Below, piece by piece: positions 9,701 to 16,467 of a DNA stretch of 35,984 nucleotides. Location: the NCBI GenBank assembly GCA_947177425.1, contig CAMWUN010000035.1, positions 1 to 35,984 on the forward strand, in the 5' to 3' direction. The position numbers and the translations under genes were made by a program. Within the stretch, counting starts at the first letter, position 1. The number at the start of each line of letters is the position of its first letter. The DNA is from an uncultured bacterium. Lineage in GTDB: Bacteria > Bacillota > Clostridia > Lachnospirales > Lachnospiraceae. The notes beneath the pieces were generated by a model, which saw only the letters and a program-made list of their open reading frames with translations, had not been told where the DNA came from and ran no database searches.

Positions 9701-10109
9701 AAATAACGGATATGCCGCTCTCTCCTTTTATCCCGTTATGGTAAAAGTCACGGTCGGTTACATCCGCAGTCCGCCCGTCAGAAGCATGGTCAATGCCCTC
9801 CAGATCCGTAAACATCAGCGTGTCGAACCGGGAATTCTCTTCCATCTCATTCAGCATAGGGATTGTAACTTCCGGCTCAGCCAGCCCTTCCCCCACGAAA
9901 TATGTATGGTCTTTAATCGTATTAAGCGCATTATTCAGTTCCTCGTCAATCTGTACCGCCTTGAGCCGCGCTGAGTCCGCTGCATAATTTTTGTTCCGTT
10001 CTTCCATACGGCTGCTGTTCTGCATCGTATACCAGATAAACACGACAACAACTGCCGCCATAAGGCACAACGTGTAAATAACTTCCTGTAATGGTTTCTT
10101 TCTCTTCAT
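6720..10109 (-). CDS. hybrid sensor histidine kinase with two receiver domains
   Basis: The 1129-residue protein has a membrane helix near residues 12-28, an extracytoplasmic Cache-type sensor (about 35-275) and a second helix near 285-305. PAS-like regions (about 330-600) follow, then a HisKA domain with His628 in MSHDIRTPMNAIIGFA. The HATPase has an NAVKYTPAGG N-box and IFEPFERE and GTGLGM motifs. Receiver 1 starts near 865 (phospho-acceptor Asp920 in IIDWQMPE) and receiver 2 near 1006 (Asp1059 in LMDVQMPIMNG, Lys in AKPLD). No Hpt or output domain is present, so the phosphoryl group must pass to separate partners not seen next to it. The start at 10109 is preceded by AGAGGGG on the minus strand. 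The ligand is unknown; Cache domains often bind small organic molecules. Confidence 0.9.
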   Translation of the reverse strand: MKRKKPLQEVIYTLCLMAAVVVVFIWYTMQNSSRMEERNKNYAADSARLKAVQIDEELNNALNTIKDHTYFVGEGLAEPEVTIPMLNEMEENSRFDTLMFTDLEGIDHASDGRTADVTDRDFYHNGIKGESGISVIFDPHILDEIMVCFYAPVRFEGEIIGVLRGVYLTEEYMKEMLSTTYFGEQADVFLCTADGRVIASSNDQDYEGHLVDSLVNSGVIDENTALGVRDVFENGGEKALVCSSDSKTDNICVRYLPDNEFVLVQTFPKSVTQAMIRDENLVGIQLEIMLIGLFVIYIVILLFKAGRQKKVLEHENREMGYIINGVNTLFSRFAMIDFETDTYHYLAGTKPEEGNIADSGKYQELVAHWCSIMIEDEASQEFVKVVDKEAVINALAQQNDLRIECHVMRKGRPEWEHMNMICLERKDGRASKILYIRQNITEVKEKELRIQAEMSLADRKERQYRIAITANAFCTFEFNLTQDLIEQDVVRVIDGEQISLLKKVGLEAACKASEYFDKWKQFVLSESLEEYQTVVNVDNLKERFEQGGTEVDIDYWVWESEGVQICVRQSFIMTQDNDTKDIMVMVVLKEITESVRKQKEQTQALQDALMQAQHANRAKTTFLSNMSHDIRTPMNAIIGFATIAVSHIDNKDQVRDCLQKVLSSSNHLLSLINDILDMSRIESGKVQIKEQECNISELMHNLVNIIQPQVKAKQLELFIDTFEVVNEDVIADALKMNQVFINLLSNAVKYTPAGGTISFRIMQKTTFHHGYGDYVFIIKDNGIGMSQEFVKHIFEPFERESTATQSGIQGTGLGMAITRNIVEMMNGTISVESEVGKGSVFTVEFTLKLQDTKKNAEQLKELDGLRALVVDDDFNVCASVSKMLKHIGMRAEWTTSGREAAYRAKIAYDEGDSYHTYIIDWQMPEVSGVETARRIRSAVGEEAPIIILTAYDWSDIEEEAREAGVTAFCAKPLFMSDLKSALLAANNLLDKEEEAAAWTLADFSGKRILLVEDIELNREIAEVILTESGFLVESAPDGTDAVSMMEKAEEYYYDAILMDVQMPIMNGYEATRAIRSMPRKDVRDLPIIAMTANALEEDKEAALKNGMSAHIAKPLDMDIFINVLREFLG

Positions 10110-10166
10110 AATAAAACTACCCCTCTGAATGTAGTAACGCTTCCCATTATTGGTCTGCTGTCTACT

Positions 10167-10195
10167 ATTTTATCATGGTTTTTGTACGGCTACAA
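10167..10195 (-). promoter_or_regulatory. promoter of the hybrid histidine kinase
   Basis: On the minus strand TTGTAG (10195-10190) and TAAAAT (10172-10167) are spaced by exactly 17 bases. RNA would begin near 10160, giving a leader of about 50 bases before the kinase ATG at 10109. Confidence 0.5.
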
Positions 10196-10235
10196 GATAT
10201 TATGCACCTGGATTACATTTCAAAGGCCAGACAAG

Positions 10236-10368
10236 GTTACTGTTCACTCCGTGACCAGTAACATGCAAAAATCCATCGAAAATTGCCTTCGGCAATGGGA
10301 TTTTTGCACTCTTGAATCATTTTCTTACGACCAGCGCAGTAAATGCGCAGGTCTGTGTGAACAGTAAC
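10236..10368 (+). repeat. 133-bp dispersed element with 12-bp terminal inverted repeats, complete copy
   Basis: The element begins GTTACTGTTCAC (10236-10247) and ends with its exact reverse complement GTGAACAGTAAC (10357-10368). Inside are two hairpins. The first pairs TGCAAAAATCC (10264-10274) with GGATTTTTGCA (10298-10308), with an inner stem ATTGCC/GGCAAT (10282-10287, 10291-10296). The second is GACC-A-GCGCA-gtaaa-TGCGC-A-GGTC (10329-10353). It lies between the divergent promoters of the hybrid kinase and the 58-aa gene. Related copies occur at 17149-17204, 17385-17454 and 35916-35984. It encodes no convincing protein. No target-site duplication is visible at its borders. Confidence 0.85.
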
Positions 10369-10383
10369 AGGCGAAAGAACATG

Positions 10384-10412
10384 TGGCAATCCCTCTCCAA
10401 ATGGGCTATAAT
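10384..10412 (+). promoter_or_regulatory. promoter of the 58-aa gene
   Basis: A perfect TATAAT is at 10407-10412; the -35 at the ideal distance (TGGCAA, 10384-10389) is weak. RNA would start near 10419, about 36 bases before the ATG at 10455. The repeat element ends only 15 bases upstream of the -35 position. Confidence 0.5.
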
Positions 10413-10454
10413 GGACATAGATGGAAATTTCCTTAATTTTAAGGAGGTGAAAAG

Positions 10455-10631
10455 ATGCCTACGAACGAAAAGGAATTGAATGCAGCTTTGTTTGACCAGC
10501 TTACACTGGTTGAACGAATTGAGCGGAAAGCGGAAAGCGGAAATCTGGAGGAAGTTAAAGCAGAAATTGAATTTATTAAAAAAGAAATCCTTCGCAAACT
10601 TTACCAAAAGCCGCCGCTGGTCAATGAATAG
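10455..10631 (+). CDS. small 58-residue protein of unknown function
   Basis: The ATG is preceded by an exceptionally strong ribosome binding site, AAGGAGGTGA at 10441-10450, and by a TATAAT 43 bases upstream. The product is rich in Glu, Lys and Leu (LNAALFDQLTLVERIERK, then LEEVKAEIEFIKKEIL) and should form two amphipathic helices, perhaps a coiled coil or helical hairpin. It has no membrane segment, cysteines or signal peptide. Its size is like Spo0E-type peptides, but the SQELD-type motif of that family is absent, so I do not assign it. It is convergent with the GTPase-nuclease gene; the stop codons are 21 bases apart and lie in one hairpin. Confidence 0.7.
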   Translation: MPTNEKELNAALFDQLTLVERIERKAESGNLEEVKAEIEFIKKEILRKLYQKPPLVNE

Positions 10632-10658
10632 CACAGGCACACCATGTCTGTGCTATTC
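10626..10658. terminator. hairpin between convergent stop codons
   Basis: GAATAGCACAG (10626-10636) and CTGTGCTATTC (10648-10658) form a perfect 11-bp stem with an 11-base loop. It includes the stop codons of the 58-aa gene and of the GTPase gene. There is no T run on either side, so it may act as a weak terminator or as a 3'-end stabiliser; type assigned by position. Confidence 0.45.
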
Positions 10659-13463
10659 CTCCGTCCCCATGATATGTTCCTTTATCTTTTCCGCCGCCTG
10701 CCCGGAAAGCGCCTGCCCCAGGGAAGCTCTTTCTTTTGGGTGGCCGTTCCGGTATTCCTCCATCACTTTTTTTGCAGTCTGCTCTATTTCTTCTTTCAAT
10801 TCCCTTGAAGATATCAGCTTACACCCTGCCCCTACAATAATAATCTGCTCAAGACCGTCCGAGGTAGCCACAGTGACGTCATATTTACGGCTGTTTTCAT
10901 GGGCAAATTTCTCTATATACTGGTCAGCCGTCTCCGCTTCTTTGGTGTAAACCACATGGATATTGTGATAATCCAGCGTTTCCGTGGGATGTCCTGCAAG
11001 ACGGTAAGCATCAAAAACCGCTATCAGGCTGCATTGCTTTACCGCCTGGTAATTGCACAGAATATCAAGGAGCGCCCCTCTTGCACCGTCCAGATTTTCC
11101 TTTGCCAGTTCCTTTAATTCTTCCCATGCAAAAATTACATTGTATCCGTCCACAAGCAGATATTTTTCCTTTGGAGGTTCTGTGCGGTAGGTTCTGGTCT
11201 GGGACGGTGAAAATGAATCCCGTTCCTTCCCTCCGCGCCCCTTTCCCCAGCCGCTCCGGGTTCCCTCCCTGTTTTCTTTCCTGTTTGCGCCGGAAGTACG
11301 GCTGATAATGGCATCCACTTCTTCCGTCCAAATCCACTGCCCTTTTGTCAAATCTGCGCCTGCCTTTTGCCCTGCCCGCGCACCGCCCCGGATTCCGGCT
11401 GCTTTTCCTCCGGGATTCCAGTTTTCCTCCCATTCCTTCCAGCCGCAATCCTCCTGACGCCAGAGTTCCCTATCCTCTGATAAACAGCTTTCCAGATGCA
11501 TGTAATCGGGCACCCTGTCCCATTCCACGATAAAACCTGCGCCATGGGCACAGAATACAGAACTGGATGGATTCTCCACATCGCTTAACGGGTCATAACC
11601 GATTTCTTCCAGAACTTCTTCCGTATTATGGCAGGGAAAGTATCCTTTTAATGTGCAATAAAGCTGCCCTATGCCTTTGGTATAGGCTGTCACTTCCCTC
11701 TGGTAATCCTGCAAAAGCACCATGGGCGCTGCCCCTGCAAGGCAGGCCATACCACCGGCATTGTGTTCCAGCGTAAACTTTCCCTGCATCTTATCCAAAT
11801 CCGTCATGGCCCGTCCCACTGCGCCCTCCGGCACCATAAGACGGAATTCATAATAAGGTTCCAGCAGAATATTTTCCGCCTGCATCAGTCCCTGTCGTAA
11901 AGCCCGGTATACTGCCTGCCTGAAATCCCCGCCTTCCGTATGCTTCTGGTGGGCACGTCCTGATTTTAAAGTAATCTTCATATCTGTAATGGGCGCTCCT
12001 GCCAAAACCCCCAGATGCACCTTTTCCTCAAGATGGGTGAGAACCAGCCGCTGCCAGTTAAGGGCCAGTACATCTTCACTGCAGTCCGCCCCTATAACAA
12101 GACCGCTTCCTGCCTCTCCCGGCTCCAGCAGAAGATGCACCTCCGCATAATGCCGCAGGGGTTCGAAATGCCCCACCCCTTCTGCCGGCTCCGCAATTGT
12201 TTCCTTATAGACAATGCTTCCTGTGCCGAAGTCCACACAGACGCCGAACCGCTCCTCGATCAGATTCCTATACACTTCAATCTGCACCGGCCCCATAATC
12301 TGTGCTTTCAGTTCCATATTTTTTTCATCCCAGAAAATATGAAGCTGGGGTTCCTCCTCCTCAAGCTGTCTGAATTTTGGGAGCATAAGCACCGGATCAC
12401 AGCCCTCCGGCAACATAATGCGGTAATTAAGCACCGGAGACAGTTCCGGGTATATGGTTTCCTTCTCAAACCCCAGACCTTCCCCCGCCCATGTCCGGGA
12501 CAGGCCAGTGACTGCGCATATCTCTCCAGCCTCTACCTCCACAGGCGTGGTAAATTTATCCCCCGAATAAATACGTATCTGATTGACTTTTTCTTCCCAA
12601 GGCTCCCCATCCGGCTGCATATATCCTTTCCCCATACCTGAAAGAATTTCCCGGGTTCTTAAGGTTCCTCCTGTGATCTTCATATGGGTCAGCCGGCTTC
12701 CCTGGCTGTCCCGGGTAATCTTAAATATCCGGGCGCCAAACTGTACGGGGTATTCTTTGGGAGCTGTATATTCGTCAATCCCCGCTAAAAGTTCCGCCAC
12801 CCCTGTCAGCTTTAATGCGGAACCAAAAAAGCAGGGAAAGATTTTTCTTTCCCTAATCAGTCTTTGCATACTTGTTCTGGAAATTTCCCCGCTTTCCAGA
12901 AACTCATTTAATACCTCTTCCTCACTGACTGCCATGCTTTCATAGAATTCCTGCGACTTCTGTCCCGAAAAGTCCACACAGTACTCATTCAGCTTTTCTC
13001 TCAGTTCTGTAAGGATCGTCTCCCTGTGGGTATCCGGCTGATCCATTTTGTTGATGAACAAAAACACAGGTATCCGGTACCGTGCCAGCAGACGCCATAA
13101 AGTGAGCGTATGCCCCTGCACCCCGTCGCTTGCGCTTATCACCAGAACCGCCGCATCCAATACCTGAAGGGTGCGCTCCATTTCCGCTGCAAAATCCACA
13201 TGGCCAGGAGTATCCAGCAGGGTAATCAGAGTATCCTTCACCGAAAGAAGGGCCTGCTTGGAAAATATGGTAATACCCCTCTCCCTCTCCTGGCTGTAAG
13301 TGTCCAGAAAGGCATCTTTTTTATCCACCCTGCCCAGCTTACGGATACTTCCGCTTACATACAGCATCCCTTCTGATAAAGTTGTTTTCCCGGCATCTAC
13401 ATGGGCCAGCAGACCCACGCAAATATGTTTCTTTGGTTTCTTTTCTTCTGTCTGTCCGCCCAT
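10653..13463 (-). CDS. TetM-like translational GTPase fused to a C-terminal NYN endonuclease domain
   Basis: The 936-residue protein starts with an EF-G/TetM-type GTPase: G1 AHVDAGKTT (20-28), G2 RERGIT (60-65), G3 DTPGHVD (84-90), G4 NKMD (138-141), G5 GSAL (214-217). EF-G-like domains II-V follow to about 660, then a Gly/Arg/Lys-rich linker (about 670-765). From 768 a YacP/Rae1-type NYN domain begins, YLLVDGYNVIFAWEEL, with putative catalytic acids Asp772, Asp847 (ETADQYIE) and Asp869 (TSDG). In the domain IV region, RAHQKHTEGGDFRQAV stands where TetM has its YSPVST tip loop, so plain tetracycline protection is doubtful. The ribosome binding site GAGGAGGT lies in a long palindrome. Family knowledge: TetM acts in the ribosomal A site and Rae1 cleaves mRNA there. 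A ribosome rescue or quality-control role is inferred. Confidence 0.88.
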   Translation of the reverse strand: MGGQTEEKKPKKHICVGLLAHVDAGKTTLSEGMLYVSGSIRKLGRVDKKDAFLDTYSQERERGITIFSKQALLSVKDTLITLLDTPGHVDFAAEMERTLQVLDAAVLVISASDGVQGHTLTLWRLLARYRIPVFLFINKMDQPDTHRETILTELREKLNEYCVDFSGQKSQEFYESMAVSEEEVLNEFLESGEISRTSMQRLIRERKIFPCFFGSALKLTGVAELLAGIDEYTAPKEYPVQFGARIFKITRDSQGSRLTHMKITGGTLRTREILSGMGKGYMQPDGEPWEEKVNQIRIYSGDKFTTPVEVEAGEICAVTGLSRTWAGEGLGFEKETIYPELSPVLNYRIMLPEGCDPVLMLPKFRQLEEEEPQLHIFWDEKNMELKAQIMGPVQIEVYRNLIEERFGVCVDFGTGSIVYKETIAEPAEGVGHFEPLRHYAEVHLLLEPGEAGSGLVIGADCSEDVLALNWQRLVLTHLEEKVHLGVLAGAPITDMKITLKSGRAHQKHTEGGDFRQAVYRALRQGLMQAENILLEPYYEFRLMVPEGAVGRAMTDLDKMQGKFTLEHNAGGMACLAGAAPMVLLQDYQREVTAYTKGIGQLYCTLKGYFPCHNTEEVLEEIGYDPLSDVENPSSSVFCAHGAGFIVEWDRVPDYMHLESCLSEDRELWRQEDCGWKEWEENWNPGGKAAGIRGGARAGQKAGADLTKGQWIWTEEVDAIISRTSGANRKENREGTRSGWGKGRGGKERDSFSPSQTRTYRTEPPKEKYLLVDGYNVIFAWEELKELAKENLDGARGALLDILCNYQAVKQCSLIAVFDAYRLAGHPTETLDYHNIHVVYTKEAETADQYIEKFAHENSRKYDVTVATSDGLEQIIIVGAGCKLISSRELKEEIEQTAKKVMEEYRNGHPKERASLGQALSGQAAEKIKEHIMGTEE

Positions 13464-13469
13464 AAAAAT

Positions 13470-13516
13470 ACCTCCTCTCGTGAAAATATACTTTTTAGTA
13501 TATCACAAGAGGAGGT
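13470..13516 (-). promoter_or_regulatory. long palindrome enclosing the ribosome binding site of the GTPase-nuclease gene
   Basis: On the minus strand, ACCTCCTCTTGTGATATACT (13516-13497) can pair with the sequence running 13492-13470 that ends in GAGAGGAGGT. This gives about 20 pairs with one G-T wobble position, a two-base bulge and a four-base loop. The right arm is the gene's own Shine-Dalgarno, so in any message that includes both arms the ribosome binding site is closed. The stem is followed by ATTTTTATG, i.e. a U run merging into the start codon, so terminator activity is also possible. Confidence 0.75.
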
Positions 13517-13525
13517 AATCGTCGA
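13497..13525 (-). promoter_or_regulatory. promoter of the GTPase-nuclease gene, overlapping the palindrome
   Basis: TCGACG (13525-13520, minus strand) and TATACT (13502-13497) are spaced by 17 bases. RNA from here would start near 13490, after the left arm of the palindrome, leaving the ribosome binding site free. The palindrome could instead be the operator of a repressor. Confidence 0.5.
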
Positions 13526-13579
13526 GATGCCGTAACAGAAGCTGAAAACAAAACTGCTGCTGCGCAATCCCTTTCTTTT

Positions 13580-14752
13580 TTATTGATGCTCTTCCAGCCA
13601 GCGTACCGCGCAGTGGGCCAGGCAGGCGGAACCGACCGGACAGACATTCTCATTGAACCGGACTTTCGGATTGTGGGCGGGTGCATCCCCCCGCTCATCC
13701 ATATACCCTGCCGAAAGATACATGAATACGCTGGGAACTTTCTCTGCAATAGTCGCAAAGTCCTCAGAAGCACTGGCTGACGTGTCTGGAACCGGAGTCA
13801 GACCGGGAATCGGCAGTTCTTCCATATAGCCTGCCATCTCGTCAGTCATGACCGGATCACAGATCAGCGGCGGCACCTCGGAAATCATCTCGATATCTGC
13901 AGTTCCCCCGAAAACCTGCGCGGTCTTCTGGGCAGCCTCCTTCAGCCGCCGGACCAGTTTCTTTCGGCTGGCATTGTCATTGGTGCGCAAAGTTCCCTGG
14001 AGAACGGCGGTATCAGGGATTATATTGGGCGCTGAGCCTGCGGAAAAACTGCCAATAGTCAGCACACAGGCTTTGCTGGGATCTGCCTCCCGGGCAATCA
14101 GCGATTCCAGGGCCAGATAAACATGGACACCGATATTGATTGGATCAATGGAATTGTGGGGATATGCGCCGTGGGCTCCCCGGCCATGGATTATAATCCG
14201 AAAACCATCCACAGAGTACATCATGGTTCCTCCGCTATTGTACATAAACAAGCCCACTGGCATCCTGCCAGGGCCCACATGATAGGCCAGGGCTGCATCC
14301 ACACCCTCCAGTATCCCGTTTGCCATCATGTCCTTCGCGCCCTCAAAAGTTTCTTCCGCAGGCTGGAACATAAAGCGGACCCTGCCAGAGAGCATGGCTT
14401 CATTTTCTTTTAGCATCTTTGCCGCTGTCAGCAGCATAGCCGCATGAAAATCGTGGCCGCAGGTATGAGCCTCCGTACCGGTTGGACAGGAAAAGCTTTC
14501 GCCGCTTTCCTCCGGCATGGGCAGCGCATCCATATCTGCACGGAGCAGAAGCGTCCTGCCCCCTTCCCTGCCCAGTTCTGCACTCACTCCATGCCCGCAG
14601 GGATGCGGTTCCAGACCATATTCTCTCAACTGATCCATGACATAAGTCTGTCCTTTTGGCATATGCAGACCCACCTCCGCATTTCTGTGCAGCCAGCGGC
14701 GGTGGGTGACTGTTTCGTCACGCAGTTCCAGTGCCCGCTTATAAAAATCCAT
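13580..14752 (-). CDS. M20 family metallopeptidase/amidohydrolase
   Basis: The 390-residue protein has the normal length of M20D amidohydrolases (hippurate hydrolase, IAA-amino-acid hydrolase and N-acetyl-diaminopimelate deacetylase relatives). Metal and catalytic motifs are visible: RADMDALPMPEE (about 70-82), HTCGHDFHAAML (about 97-108) with the Cys and His ligands, and FQPAEETFEGAKDM (about 129-142) with the Glu-Glu pair. A dimerisation domain containing GRGAHGAYPHNSIDPI follows, and a late His ligand lies in the C-terminal APAHNPKVRFNE segment. It removes an acyl group from an N-acylated amino acid or peptide in the cytoplasm; the substrate cannot be read from sequence. The start at 14752 has a perfect AAGGAGGT site. 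It lies upstream of the GTPase gene on the same strand, 116 bases away. Confidence 0.88.
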   Translation of the reverse strand: MDFYKRALELRDETVTHRRWLHRNAEVGLHMPKGQTYVMDQLREYGLEPHPCGHGVSAELGREGGRTLLLRADMDALPMPEESGESFSCPTGTEAHTCGHDFHAAMLLTAAKMLKENEAMLSGRVRFMFQPAEETFEGAKDMMANGILEGVDAALAYHVGPGRMPVGLFMYNSGGTMMYSVDGFRIIIHGRGAHGAYPHNSIDPINIGVHVYLALESLIAREADPSKACVLTIGSFSAGSAPNIIPDTAVLQGTLRTNDNASRKKLVRRLKEAAQKTAQVFGGTADIEMISEVPPLICDPVMTDEMAGYMEELPIPGLTPVPDTSASASEDFATIAEKVPSVFMYLSAGYMDERGDAPAHNPKVRFNENVCPVGSACLAHCAVRWLEEHQ

Positions 14753-14828
14753 AATCGTACCTCCTTAATCTGCCATGAAAATTGAGAAACATGTGTTGAA
14801 TAAATTTCAGTAAAAGACTTGGGCCGTC

Positions 14829-14877
14829 AGCCTTCCAATGAATAGGATAACTCTTTTATCTGATATTCATTCAGGCT
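14829..14877 (-). other. intergenic stem-loop between the ROK kinase and M20 genes
   Basis: AGCCT (14829-14833) pairs with AGGCT (14873-14877), AATGAATA (14837-14844) with TATTCATT (14864-14871), and an inner GGATAA/TTATCT helix closes the loop. No T run follows on the minus strand, so it is not a classical terminator. It may be an RNA processing or stability element in the 147-base gap. Confidence 0.5.
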
Positions 14878-14899
14878 TGGCGCGCACCAATATCATTTT

Positions 14900-15772
14900 C
14901 TATTCTTCTTTCGCTTTCCTTGCAAGTTCCAGGCAGCCCATAATTCCCTGATCGTCATGGAGACTTGCCGGAACGATATAGTTTTCTATGTGTTCCATCT
15001 CCTCGGTCTTGATATAACCGTTAAGCATTTCTTTTACGTAATTCCGAATCATTGGAAACAACTGTTCCTGATGCATAACGCCTCCGCCCAGAATAATGAT
15101 TTCCGGGGAAAGTGTGAGAATATATCCGCAGAGAGCCTGCGCAATATAATATGCCTCCAAATCCCAGACTTCTTCTTTATCCTTCAGTTCAATTGCCTTT
15201 TTGCCCCAGCGCTCCTCAATTGCCGGGCCTGCCGCATGGCCTTCCAGACAGTTCTTATGATAAGGGCACCTTCCTGCGTAAGTATCGTTTTCCCTCTTCT
15301 GGATGAACACATGTCCTGCCTCCGGGTGCAGCATTCCGTGAAGCAGCTTCCCTTCTATGAAAACGCCCGCCCCAACGCCGGTTCCAATGGTGATATACAT
15401 GGCACATTTCTTTCCTTTAGCCTGCCCGAATGTTACCTCTCCCAAAACAGATCCGTTCACATCAGTGTCAAAACCTACCGGGCACCCAAGCGCTTTCTCA
15501 AACTCGCCTACGATATTGTAATCTGCCCATGCCAGCTTCGGCGTGCTGGTGATATAGCCGTAAGATGCGGAACTCTTGTCCGGGTCAATGGGCCCGAAGC
15601 ACGCAATCCCCAAGGCTTCCACCTGTGCATTTTTAAAATATTCAATCATCTTCGGAACTGTAATTTCCGGCGTCTGGGTAGGAAGCGAAATCTGCTCAAA
15701 AATCTTTCCAGTCTCATCCCCCACTGCACACACCATTTTTGTTCCACCTGCTTCCAAAGCACCTAATCTCAT
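14900..15772 (-). CDS. ROK family sugar kinase, fructokinase-like
   Basis: The 290-residue protein begins GALEAGGTKMVCAVGDE, the ROK phosphate-binding loop (GGTK). It also has FDTDVNGSVLGE with the catalytic Asp, and GTGVGAGVFIEGKLLHG followed by PEAGHVF. The zinc-binding segment (His plus CPYHKNCLEGHAAGPAIEERWG) is typical of ROK kinases. The length and EAGGTK start resemble Bacillus-type fructokinases (GmuE/YdhR group) more than repressor members; there is no DNA-binding domain. It phosphorylates a hexose, most likely fructose or mannose, with ATP. The start is preceded by AAAGGAG on the minus strand. It follows the phosphatase gene by 21 bases, so the two form an operon. Confidence 0.85.
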   Translation of the reverse strand: MRLGALEAGGTKMVCAVGDETGKIFEQISLPTQTPEITVPKMIEYFKNAQVEALGIACFGPIDPDKSSASYGYITSTPKLAWADYNIVGEFEKALGCPVGFDTDVNGSVLGEVTFGQAKGKKCAMYITIGTGVGAGVFIEGKLLHGMLHPEAGHVFIQKRENDTYAGRCPYHKNCLEGHAAGPAIEERWGKKAIELKDKEEVWDLEAYYIAQALCGYILTLSPEIIILGGGVMHQEQLFPMIRNYVKEMLNGYIKTEEMEHIENYIVPASLHDDQGIMGCLELARKAKEE

Positions 15773-15793
15773 AACTTTTCTCCTTTCAGTCTT

Positions 15794-16375
15794 CTATTGA
15801 TATCTTTTATAAAATAAATCCTTATCCATTTCCACAATCTGGGCATTTCCAGTCTTGTAATTTCTCGCCATTTCTTCAAAAGGCGTATCGTATATATATG
15901 ACAGCAATGTCATAATCACTGCACTGTGGGTTACAATCAGCGCATTGTTTTTTTCCTTCTTAATAATATCGTCAATTGCAGGCAGAAGCCTGTCAAGGAG
16001 CTGCTGGTAGGACTCACCCTTGGGCGGGACCTGATAACGGCGGTTGTCGTGCCATACCCGATAATCTTCTGAAAAAGTCTCCTTTACCTCTTTCCAGGTA
16101 TAACCTTCCCATTTCCCCATAGCTATTTCTTCAATCCCCGGATATATTACCGTCTCTATCCCCAGCATATTCCCTATAATTTTGGCTGTTTCCTCCGCCC
16201 GCTTCTTTCCGCTGGCATAAATCCTTGAAATACAATAATCTTCCCCTGCAAGTTTCACTGCAAGGGCTTCGGCCTGTTCCCTCCCTTTATTATTCAGGGC
16301 TGTATCTGTCTGGCCCTGAATTTTATTTGCGATATTCCAGTCCGTTTCCCCATGCCTGACCAAATAAAGCTTCAT
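15794..16375 (-). CDS. histidine phosphatase superfamily protein (phosphoglycerate-mutase-like)
   Basis: The 193-residue protein starts LYLVRHGETDWN, the RHG motif with the phosphorylated His near residue 8. An Arg in KKRAEETAKIIG, a Glu in EEIAMGKWEGYTW and the second catalytic His in LIVTHSAVIMTLL complete the active site. Members dephosphorylate sugar phosphates, phosphoglycerate or cobalamin precursors. The short length favours a broad phosphatase rather than a glycolytic mutase. The start is preceded by GAGGAG on the minus strand. It is co-directional and closely spaced with the ROK kinase, which suggests balancing of a sugar phosphate pool, though this is inference. Confidence 0.85.
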   Translation of the reverse strand: MKLYLVRHGETDWNIANKIQGQTDTALNNKGREQAEALAVKLAGEDYCISRIYASGKKRAEETAKIIGNMLGIETVIYPGIEEIAMGKWEGYTWKEVKETFSEDYRVWHDNRRYQVPPKGESYQQLLDRLLPAIDDIIKKEKNNALIVTHSAVIMTLLSYIYDTPFEEMARNYKTGNAQIVEMDKDLFYKRYQ

Positions 16376-16467
16376 TCACTCTCCTCACTTCTTTCAGCAA
16401 TCTTCACAACACATCATACAGACTCCATAAGTAAATCTGACGAAAATCCCATTCACAGTAAAATATA

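Noticed and set aside
9186-9974. 262-codon open frame on the plus strand, and neighbours at 7873-8448 and 8605-8973
   Set aside because: All lie antisense to the hybrid histidine kinase, whose domains are continuous; no independent evidence for them.
10182-10367. 61-codon open frame over the repeat element
   Set aside because: Its frame is the repeat sequence itself; no ribosome binding site and the other copies do not keep the frame.
12015-12641. 208-codon open frame on the plus strand
   Set aside because: Antisense to the GTPase; composition typical of a reverse-strand shadow.
10653-13463. Calling this a tetracycline resistance gene
   Set aside because: The GTPase part resembles TetM, but the domain IV tip loop is not the TetM type and the NYN tail points to RNA cleavage; resistance is not supported by sequence alone.
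14957-15766. 269-codon open frame opposite the ROK kinase
   Set aside because: The ROK motifs on the minus strand are clear; this frame has none and no ribosome binding site.
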